Assembly (NCBI GenBank): GCA_937868485.1
Contig: CALMML010000350.1
Location: forward strand, 1 to 42,290
Direction of reading: 5' to 3'
Origin: an uncultured Myxococcales bacterium
GTDB taxonomy: Bacteria; Myxococcota_A; Polyangia; Palsa-1104; JAEUJZ01
Length of the DNA stretch: 42,290 nucleotides
Shown: piece after piece, positions 36,934-42,290 of the stretch
Layout of the letters: every line of letters begins with the position of its first letter
Position numbering within the stretch: position 1 is the stretch's first letter
Notes under the pieces: model-generated
What the model saw: the letters and a program-made list of their open reading frames with translations, nothing else
Database searches by the model: none
Told to the model about the DNA's origin: nothing
Position numbers and translations under genes: made by a program

Positions 36934-37956
36934 ATGCGCGCCCTTACGCTGTCTGACACGCTGTCGCTTCAAGTCGATCTCCCGACGCCCACGCCCCAGC
37001 CAGGAGAAGTGCTGATCGCGCTTCGTCAGGCGGGAATCTGCAACACCGATCTAGAGCTTGTGCGCGGCTACATGGGCTTTGCGGGCACGCTCGGTCATGA
37101 GTTTGTCGGGACGCTCGCGTCGGTGCCTGACTGCGCGGTCGATGCGTCGGGTCGTCCGCTCGAAGTCGGCTGTCGTGTCGTCGCTGAGATCAACTGCTCT
37201 CCACCGGGAGGTCCATCGGACCCAGCGCTGCGTGCCCATGATCCGCAGCGGACCACGCTCGGGATCTTTCGCAGAAACGGAGCCTTTGCCGACTATCTGA
37301 CGGTGCCCGCGCAGAACCTGCATCGCGTGCCGGATGCTGTCAGCGACGATGAAGCGATCTTTACCGAGCCGCTCGCCGCCGCGCTTCAGATCCTGACGCA
37401 GTGCCGGCTGTCGCCGACGGATCGGGTCGCGGTCCTGGGCGATGGCAAGCTGGGGCTTCTGTGCGCGCAGGTCTTGTCGTCGGGAAGTGCCGCGCAGGTG
37501 TTCGCGATCGGCAAGCATCCGTCTAAGCTCGCGATCCTGTCCAACCTGGGCATTCAGACGGCGCTCGTCACGGATGTCGAATCGACCCGCAGCTTTGATC
37601 TGGTCGTCGAGTGTACGGGTTCGCCGCGAGGGCTCTTGACGTCGCTGTCGCTGCTGCGTCCGCGCGGAACGCTGGTGTTAAAGAGCACGTACGCGCCCCC
37701 GTTGCCGAGCACCGATCCGCACGAGCAGCGTGCGCTACAAGCCGCGCTGACAGCGGCGCTGACGCAGGTGGTGATCGATGAGATCGCCGTGCAAGGCTCG
37801 CGCTGTGGTCCGTTTGCGCCCGCGCTGCGCTTGCTGGCCGACCGTCGGGTGAGCGTGCAGCCGCTGATTGCCGCGCGCTATTCGCTTGCGCAGGGCATCG
37901 AGGCGTTTCACAAGGCCAGCACGCGCGGAACGCTCAAGGTGGTGCTGCATCCGTAG
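36934..37956 (+). CDS. Zinc-type alcohol dehydrogenase (MDR family)
   Basis: 340 residues. The catalytic zinc site is complete: C36 (GICNTD), H55-E56 (GHEFVG) and E145 (FTEPLAAAL). NAD(P) is bound by LGDGKLG (169-174) in the Rossmann domain. The four-cysteine structural-zinc lobe is absent; only C88 remains in the region where it should be. It probably oxidises an alcohol or polyol; the substrate cannot be assigned. Its neighbours are pgi on the other strand and the convergent sigma-54 regulator, from which it is separated by a strong terminator hairpin. Confidence 0.85.
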   Translation: MRALTLSDTLSLQVDLPTPTPQPGEVLIALRQAGICNTDLELVRGYMGFAGTLGHEFVGTLASVPDCAVDASGRPLEVGCRVVAEINCSPPGGPSDPALRAHDPQRTTLGIFRRNGAFADYLTVPAQNLHRVPDAVSDDEAIFTEPLAAALQILTQCRLSPTDRVAVLGDGKLGLLCAQVLSSGSAAQVFAIGKHPSKLAILSNLGIQTALVTDVESTRSFDLVVECTGSPRGLLTSLSLLRPRGTLVLKSTYAPPLPSTDPHEQRALQAALTAALTQVVIDEIAVQGSRCGPFAPALRLLADRRVSVQPLIAARYSLAQGIEAFHKASTRGTLKVVLHP

Positions 37957-38001
37957 CGTGAACTGGGTCTGCTGGATCTGACAAAAAAGGATGCGCGCAG
38001 G

Positions 38002-38027
38002 TGATGGATGAGTGCTTTGTTCCATCA
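38002..38027 (+). terminator. Small hairpin downstream of the alcohol dehydrogenase
   Basis: TGATGGA (38002-38008) and TCCATCA (38021-38027) pair around a 12-nt loop and are followed by GTTTGTCTT. It could terminate the plus-strand gene; weaker than the hairpin 50 bp further on. Confidence 0.35.
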
Positions 38028-38076
38028 GTTTGTCTTATCCGTCCTGCTCACACGGAATCGGCCAGTGATCTTGATT

Positions 38077-38107
38077 CAATAAGAGGCGCTTTATATGCCT
38101 CTTATTG
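38077..38107. terminator. Bidirectional terminator between convergent genes
   Basis: Perfect 11-nt arms CAATAAGAGGC (38077-38087) and GCCTCTTATTG (38097-38107) around a 9-nt loop, located 7 bp beyond the regulator stop and serving the dehydrogenase from the other side. Confidence 0.8.
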
Positions 38108-38114
38108 GTCTTGC

Positions 38115-39506
38115 CTATTTGTCTAGATCGATCTTGTGTGCGCCTGCATCGGGGGAAAATCGCTGCGGATCGATGCCGTGACGCTCGATCAGTCGTCGGA
38201 GCTGCGTGCGATGAAGTCCGAGCGCTCGTGCCGTCGCTGCGACGTTTCCTTGCTGCATGCGGAGTGCTTGTTCGATCCGTGCGCACTCGGCGGGATCGGT
38301 GGCGCGAATCGATGGTGGTGTGTAGTCATCCAGCATCCCTTCCTGCGGCTGTCCCAGCGCCCGCAGGATCGTTCCTGCGCCTTCTGGAAGGTGACGCGAT
38401 TCAATGCGCGGACAGGTCTGGATCGCTGCGTTTTGCACCGCACTGCGTACTTCCACAATCAGCTCGCGGATGTTGCCCGGCCACGGTCGCAGAAGACACG
38501 TCTCGATGAGCGAGGGATGAACCTGCGCCATCGTGGTCGTGCGCTTGACCGCCGCATCAATCAGGTAGGGAATCTCTTCCAGGCGCTTGCGCAGTGGCGG
38601 AATGTGAACGCAAGGTCGCGCGATTCGATAGTACAGATCTTCGCGAAAGCGGCCCTGCGTCACCAGCAGCTTCAGATCTTTGTTGGTCGCAGAGCAGATG
38701 TGAATCTCGACGCGATGCGGACGATTGGCACCGAGCGGCAGCAGCTCTTTGGTTTCGATCACACGCAGCAGCTTGGCTTGCACTTGCAGATCCAGATCTC
38801 CGACTTCATCCAGGAACAGCGTGCCTCCGGCTGCGGCTTGAATGTAGCCCTCTGCATGGCTGTCTGCACCGGAATAGGCACCGCGTCGTGCACCGAACAG
38901 GAGCCGCTCTGCCACTCCCTGTGGAATGGCTGCGCAGTTGACTGCAACAAACGGACCTCCGGCGCGTGGACCACTTTCATGAAAGGCATGCGCGGCCATC
39001 TCTTTTCCTGCGCCGCTTTCTCCGGTGATGTGCAGGGTGTCCCCGAACAGCGCCGACTGCTTGGCGATGGCAAACACGTCTTGCAGCGCTGGTCCCAGCA
39101 CCTTTCCTGCGCTGATGATGACGCCGCGCTGATACAGCGGAGTGATGTCGTGATAGACCGCGAACAGAGAGTCTCCCATCCGAATCACGCGCTGGATTTC
39201 GACCTGCTGCTGCGACGGAATCGGCTTGCCATCGACCGCCGTTCCGTTGTGACTTCCCAAGTCGGTAGCCAGAAAGCGCCGACCATCGTACACAATGCGC
39301 GCATGGCGTCGCGACATCCGCTGGTCTTGCTCCATGTGGTGACTACCTCGACCCACTTCGACAGACCCGCTGATGATAGGAATGACCATCGTACACGGGC
39401 TGCCACTGCGTGAAAGCAGAGCAATTCCGGGACTTCGCTCTGCGGACAGGTGCTGATCGGAGCGCGGTGTCTCCGCCTCCTTCAGGGTCGAGGCCTGGTC
39501 GGACAT
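38115..39506 (-). CDS. Sigma-54-type transcriptional activator: FHA, AAA+, Fis HTH
   Basis: 463 residues from the ATG at 39506. The N-terminal FHA domain has VGRG (51-54), SRRHA (65-69) and GSHNGT (84-89), binding phosphothreonine. The AAA+ domain has Walker A GESGAGKE (162-169), GAYSGA (209-214) in the place of GAFTGA, Walker B LFLDEVG (230-236), RFREDLYYRI and WPGNIREL (342-349). A Fis-type HTH lies at 407-441 (ECARIEQAL, then GNVAATARALGLHR). This is a sigma-54 enhancer-binding protein whose activity is probably set by Ser/Thr kinases rather than by a response-regulator receiver. The altered GAFTGA loop is conservative (F to Y, T to S), so activity is likely retained but not certain. The open frame extends to 39665; those codons lie in the promoter region and start 5' of a TATAAT box. 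Confidence 0.93.
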   Translation of the reverse strand: MSDQASTLKEAETPRSDQHLSAERSPGIALLSRSGSPCTMVIPIISGSVEVGRGSHHMEQDQRMSRRHARIVYDGRRFLATDLGSHNGTAVDGKPIPSQQQVEIQRVIRMGDSLFAVYHDITPLYQRGVIISAGKVLGPALQDVFAIAKQSALFGDTLHITGESGAGKEMAAHAFHESGPRAGGPFVAVNCAAIPQGVAERLLFGARRGAYSGADSHAEGYIQAAAGGTLFLDEVGDLDLQVQAKLLRVIETKELLPLGANRPHRVEIHICSATNKDLKLLVTQGRFREDLYYRIARPCVHIPPLRKRLEEIPYLIDAAVKRTTTMAQVHPSLIETCLLRPWPGNIRELIVEVRSAVQNAAIQTCPRIESRHLPEGAGTILRALGQPQEGMLDDYTPPSIRATDPAECARIEQALRMQQGNVAATARALGLHRTQLRRLIERHGIDPQRFSPDAGAHKIDLDK

Positions 39507-39512
39507 GGGCCC

Positions 39513-39518
39513 ATTATA
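39513..39518 (-). promoter_or_regulatory. Putative -10 box of the FHA regulator (leaderless transcript)
   Basis: Perfect TATAAT on the minus strand, followed by GGGCCC and then the ATG at 39506. Transcription from this box would begin at or next to the ATG, giving a leaderless mRNA. No good TTGACA lies 17 bp upstream; the heptamer cluster at 39532-39587 occupies the -35 region and beyond, implying autoregulation. Confidence 0.5.
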
Positions 39519-39531
39519 CGGGAGAGGACGA

Positions 39532-39587
39532 TGGCACAGGCGATGGCACAGATCGTGGCACAGCGCTGTGCCACATCCGATGTGCCA
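39532..39587. promoter_or_regulatory. Heptamer cluster, probable enhancer (UAS) with an 18-bp palindrome
   Basis: TGGCACA occurs at 39532, 39544 and 39556, exactly 12 bp apart, and its reverse complement TGTGCCA at 39567 and 39581. The third and fourth form a perfect palindrome, TGGCACAGCGCTGTGCCA (39556-39573). It lies between the divergent sigma-54 activator and the ADYC lipoproteins, 150-210 bp upstream of the sigma-54 promoter, the normal position for enhancer sites of such regulators. Binding by the adjacent Fis-type HTH protein is inferred. Confidence 0.72.
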
Positions 39588-39740
39588 GGTGAATCCCTTA
39601 GGTGGGATACCTGGCTCTGTTCCACACAGAATGCGGCGACTGGTCGCGATTCCTAAGCAGTTCAAAAGACAAAGGAATCAGCAGCAGCAGTCGCTTGGGA
39701 GTCCGCCAGGGACACAGGTCAGCGGAGGCTGTTTTCGTCG

Positions 39741-39756
39741 TGGCATGGCCTTTGCC
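39741..39756 (+). promoter_or_regulatory. Sigma-54 promoter of the ADYC lipoprotein genes
   Basis: TGGCATGGCCTTTGCC matches the consensus TGGCACG-N4-TTGCW in all but one or two positions, with the invariant GG (39742-39743) and GC (39754-39755) separated by exactly 10 bp. Transcription should start near 39767, giving a ~110-nt leader before the lipoprotein start at 39880. Confidence 0.75.
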
Positions 39757-39879
39757 TAAGTCTCTGTTCAGATGCGTGAACGTACAGAAAATGTAGTTTC
39801 ATCCCAAGGGATTGCGGGCAGCGCTCGCACGCTACAGATGCTGGACGTTACAACCAACAGCTTGCAGCGGGGGATGTCC

Positions 39880-41040
39880 ATGAAACGCTCTCTGTTTTCG
39901 TCGGTGATCGGTGTCTGTTTGCTCGTCTCTGCGGGATGTAGTGTCGCTGGCGCTGACATGCAGGACAGCGTAGACCGCACGATCAAGGTCTGCACCCGGG
40001 GTGATGGCTCGTGTATGGAGTCAAACTGCGATGAGCTGTATCAGCCCTATCAGGGGCCAGGTAGCATGTTCGGAATGCAGCACCCGGACTGGGGCACCGC
40101 GACCACGTACAAGGTGGTGGGATTCCGGCCTCCGACCGATCTGGAAGTACAAAGCAGCGGTGACAAGCGCTGGATTGTACGCGGCTACGCAGTGACCGCA
40201 GGGGTTCATACCTACGTCGAAGGTCGCGTGGTGGCGAGCAGCTTCAAGAACATCGCCACAACGTTTCTCGAGATGGAAGCCAAGGAAAGTCAGCTGGTGA
40301 TCCGGCTGGACTCAGGCAACGGTCAAGTGCTGGTTGTGGCAAGCAAAGATCTGGTCGGGCTGCGACTGTGGCTGACGGTTCCGAGCCTGAGTGCGCGGTC
40401 GCGTGGAGAGCAGACGTTTGAGTGGTCGTTTGCGAGTCCGCCGAGCGATCTTGCCGATAGCTGGGCGGAAGGCATTCCCATCGTTGGCTATCCCGTCAAC
40501 TGGGAAACCAAGGCAGGTGTAGGCGTTCATCCGCTGTGTGCGGGCGACGGTGGGGCTCCGCAGCGCGCGGTGTTTCTGCAAGGTCAGACCTGGGATCCAG
40601 AGACCTTTGCGCTCAGCGGCAGTGTGACGGATCGAACGGTGACGGTGGCCTGTGAGCTGGGGGCGATCGCTTCGTGCCACAACTGGGGCTATGCTCCGTG
40701 GACGGAAGGGACGCGAACGGCAGATGGTCAGTCCGCGGATATGACTGCGGTGGAGCAGACCTGCATTCGCATGAAGACTGCGGACTACTGCGGAACGGGA
40801 CTGGTTCATACCCAGTACGGAACGCAGATTGTGGTGAACACTCCGATCGAGAAAGTTCGGCATCTGTCGGCTCAGCCGAGGCTGGAAGCCATCTGGAATG
40901 AACATGGTGCGATCTGTGTCATCGACAACAACCGTCGTCACCAGAACATGTACTACGCCTGTGATGCCAGCATTCCGCAGTGTGACAAGGACTACATTGC
41001 GAAGTTTGCTCCGTACTTTATGTCCTCTGGTTTGCCGTAG
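39880..41040 (+). CDS. ADYC-domain cysteine-rich lipoprotein, copy 1
   Basis: 386 residues from the ATG at 39880, with a purine-rich GGGGGA upstream. The signal peptide ends in the lipobox-like LVSAGC (C20). The mature protein has eleven cysteines at positions shared with the next gene: three in KVCTRGDGSCMESNCDE, one in HPLCAGD, two in CELGAIASCHNWGYAPW, two in CIRMKTADYCG, one in AICVIDNN and two near the C-terminus. The ADYC motif (in KTADYCG) names a domain largely confined to myxobacterial secreted proteins of unknown function. The middle region (about 75-190) looks like a beta-sandwich. It is predicted to sit on the cell surface or outer membrane with several disulfides. The frame is open from an ATG at 39772, 5 nt after the predicted sigma-54 start site, but only the later ATG gives a signal peptide. 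Confidence 0.88.
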   Translation: MKRSLFSSVIGVCLLVSAGCSVAGADMQDSVDRTIKVCTRGDGSCMESNCDELYQPYQGPGSMFGMQHPDWGTATTYKVVGFRPPTDLEVQSSGDKRWIVRGYAVTAGVHTYVEGRVVASSFKNIATTFLEMEAKESQLVIRLDSGNGQVLVVASKDLVGLRLWLTVPSLSARSRGEQTFEWSFASPPSDLADSWAEGIPIVGYPVNWETKAGVGVHPLCAGDGGAPQRAVFLQGQTWDPETFALSGSVTDRTVTVACELGAIASCHNWGYAPWTEGTRTADGQSADMTAVEQTCIRMKTADYCGTGLVHTQYGTQIVVNTPIEKVRHLSAQPRLEAIWNEHGAICVIDNNRRHQNMYYACDASIPQCDKDYIAKFAPYFMSSGLP

Positions 41041-41058
41041 CTGATGGTTTCGGTTTCC

Positions 41059-41076
41059 GGCTCTGTTCGCGGAGCC
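41059..41076. other. Short hairpin between the two ADYC genes
   Basis: GGCTC (41059-41063) and GAGCC (41072-41076) pair around an 8-nt loop in the 71-bp gap. It may attenuate read-through or stabilise a processed 3' end; no T tract follows. Confidence 0.3.
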
Positions 41077-41111
41077 AGGTACTCCCAACGATGTTTAAGG
41101 TGAAGACTTCG

Positions 41112-42266
41112 ATGAAAAAGAGCGCGCTATGTTCCGGTCTGTTTCTGCTGCTTGGGGCAAGCTGTGAGCCGAGTCAGGTTGGGTCCGAGCAGTCCACCGT
41201 ACGCGAGCCGATCAAGGTCTGTACACGCAGTGATGGAACCTGCACAGATTCCAACTGCGACGACATCAACCAGCCGTATCAGGGGTCCGGCTCTGACTTT
41301 TCGATGAAAGAGCCGAACACGCTGAGCTATCGCTACAAGCTCACCGGCTTCTATCGGAATGCGACCGGAAGCTGGCTGGTGCGTGGCTATCACGTCAAAC
41401 AGACTCCGCTGTCACCGACGCACGTTCCTGCGGACGGAACGGTCACGGGACTGACGGTCGGGGGCGTGAGTCAGAAGCTGGTCAACTTCGATGCACAGAA
41501 CGGCAATGTGAAGCTTACCTATTGCACGCCAGGCGCGGCGGGTTGTGGGGCCGGCGTCAATGTGGTTGCGACAGGAACGTCTCTGTTGGGGGTGCAGATC
41601 AAGCTGCAAGTGCCCTATGCCCCGGGGCTGACTGCGGGTGGCTTCATCGACTACACGCTACAGTTTGACTCGATTCCGCAGGTCTTGAACCTGGTCAGTC
41701 CCAGCTCTGTGGATGTGCGAGGGTTCAAGTTCAGCTACTTCTACACAGGGCTTGCGCCGCAGTCGCTGTGTCAGGGACCGCTCGGGGTGTCGCAGCGGAC
41801 GTTCTTCTATCAGGACTCCTACTGGCATCCAGAGACGTTTCTGCGTACCCAAGAGGCCAGCGCCATCACCGTCACCTGCGAGCTTGGCGCCATCGCGGCG
41901 TGCATGAGCTGGGGCTATCGTCCGTGGGATACGCGATCCTTCAACAGCAACACCGTGAGCCTGCGATCGTGGCATGCGGCCTGCGTCAACATGAAGACTG
42001 CGAACTACTGCGGCGATGGCGTGGCCTGGACGCGCTACGGAACGTCGATCTATGTAAACGATCCACTGTCGCCTCAGGTGATGGGCGGTAGCTTGGCGCG
42101 ACTGGAAGCATTCTGGGATGAAAACGGCGCGCTCTGTGTCAACGATGGGAATCGCCGTGTGGCGTCGCTGCCGTGGTCTACCTCAAGCTGCTACGCGAAC
42201 ATACCCAGCTGCGACACCCTGGGATCGAGCGCAGCGTCCAGCTTCCTCGGCTCTGCCATCCCGTAG
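41112..42266 (+). CDS. ADYC-domain cysteine-rich lipoprotein, copy 2
   Basis: 384 residues from the ATG at 41112 (an ATG at 41091 adds seven residues before the signal peptide; AAGGTGAAG precedes 41112). The signal peptide ends in LLGASC (C18). It is a diverged tandem paralogue of the preceding gene: KVCTRSDGTCTDSNCDD, CELGAIAACMSWGYRPW, CVNMKTANYCGDG, RLEAFWDENGALCVNDGNRR. The eleven shared cysteines are kept, with one further pair (YCTPGAAGCG) in the middle. The name-giving motif is ANYC here, a conservative change. There is no separate sigma-54 motif upstream, so it is probably cotranscribed with copy 1. It ends 24 bp before the window edge. Confidence 0.88.
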   Translation: MKKSALCSGLFLLLGASCEPSQVGSEQSTVREPIKVCTRSDGTCTDSNCDDINQPYQGSGSDFSMKEPNTLSYRYKLTGFYRNATGSWLVRGYHVKQTPLSPTHVPADGTVTGLTVGGVSQKLVNFDAQNGNVKLTYCTPGAAGCGAGVNVVATGTSLLGVQIKLQVPYAPGLTAGGFIDYTLQFDSIPQVLNLVSPSSVDVRGFKFSYFYTGLAPQSLCQGPLGVSQRTFFYQDSYWHPETFLRTQEASAITVTCELGAIAACMSWGYRPWDTRSFNSNTVSLRSWHAACVNMKTANYCGDGVAWTRYGTSIYVNDPLSPQVMGGSLARLEAFWDENGALCVNDGNRRVASLPWSTSSCYANIPSCDTLGSSAASSFLGSAIP

Positions 42267-42290
42267 TCTGTCTCTTCACTCCGCAGACTC

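Noticed and set aside
35213-37015. 600-residue plus-strand open frame opposite pgi
   Set aside because: Lies antisense to a complete, motif-bearing pgi and shows Arg/Gln-rich shadow composition; no family resemblance.
39532-39562. The TGGCACA repeats as sigma-54 -24 elements
   Set aside because: None has TTGC or even GC at the required 10-bp distance, so they read as binding sites rather than promoters.
39633-39644. Small palindrome GCGACTGGTCGC in the ADYC leader region
   Set aside because: Five-base arms only; not above what GC-rich sequence gives by chance.

Overview
The window reads as accessory and core chromosome of a GC-rich, Gram-negative bacterium, most likely a myxobacterium or relative (Myxococcota). 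This is inferred from gene types typical of that group. They include a Ser/Thr kinase, a sigma-54 activator with an FHA domain, many lipoproteins, tandem ADYC-motif lipoproteins and an FHA/von Willebrand A protein. No rRNA, tRNA, CRISPR array or insertion sequence was seen.

Layout. 1-3378 (all minus): a Ser/Thr kinase cut by the left edge, a glutamate-receptor-like channel protein and a quinone-oxidoreductase-like enzyme. 3725-7492: a diiron acyl-ACP-desaturase-like protein, a lipid kinase of the diacylglycerol kinase type and an IPT/TIG lipoprotein. 7493-13021: birA and tyrS (minus), an FHA/vWA membrane protein (plus) and a large alpha/beta-hydrolase lipoprotein (minus). 13235-19471: the complete rod-shape operon mreB-mreC-mreD-mrdA(PBP2)-rodA with tightly overlapping genes, followed by an O-methyltransferase. 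19475-20731: pspA with a YbjN-like partner. 20952-25714: an unknown protein with short repeats, a degenerate M23 peptidase, an unknown protein and a CaCA-type cation exchanger. 25874-29657: two small proteins behind guaBA. 29797-37956: ppk1, a fumarylacetoacetate-hydrolase-family enzyme, a small acidic protein, a glycosyltransferase-like protein, a MoxR ATPase, pgi and a zinc alcohol dehydrogenase. 38115-42266: an FHA/AAA+/Fis regulator divergent from two paralogous ADYC lipoproteins.

The most interesting unit is at the right end. Upstream of the first ADYC lipoprotein lies a near-consensus sigma-54 promoter (39741-39756). About 150-210 bp further upstream sits a cluster of five TGGCACA/TGTGCCA heptamers, including an 18-bp perfect palindrome. 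On the opposite strand the cluster abuts the promoter of the divergent FHA enhancer-binding protein, whose TATAAT box is so close to its ATG that the transcript would be leaderless. I infer a self-contained, phospho-responsive (FHA) sigma-54 switch for a pair of cysteine-rich surface lipoproteins of unknown function.

Several proteins keep a family fold but have lost hallmark residues. The M23 peptidase lacks zinc ligands, the glutamate-receptor-like protein lacks a K+ filter signature, TyrRS has TIGN in place of HIGH, the vWA domain lacks a MIDAS, and the sigma-54 activator has GAYSGA in place of GAFTGA. Start sites were moved inward from the longest open frame wherever a signal peptide, Shine-Dalgarno sequence or family alignment favoured it; alternatives are given in the entries.
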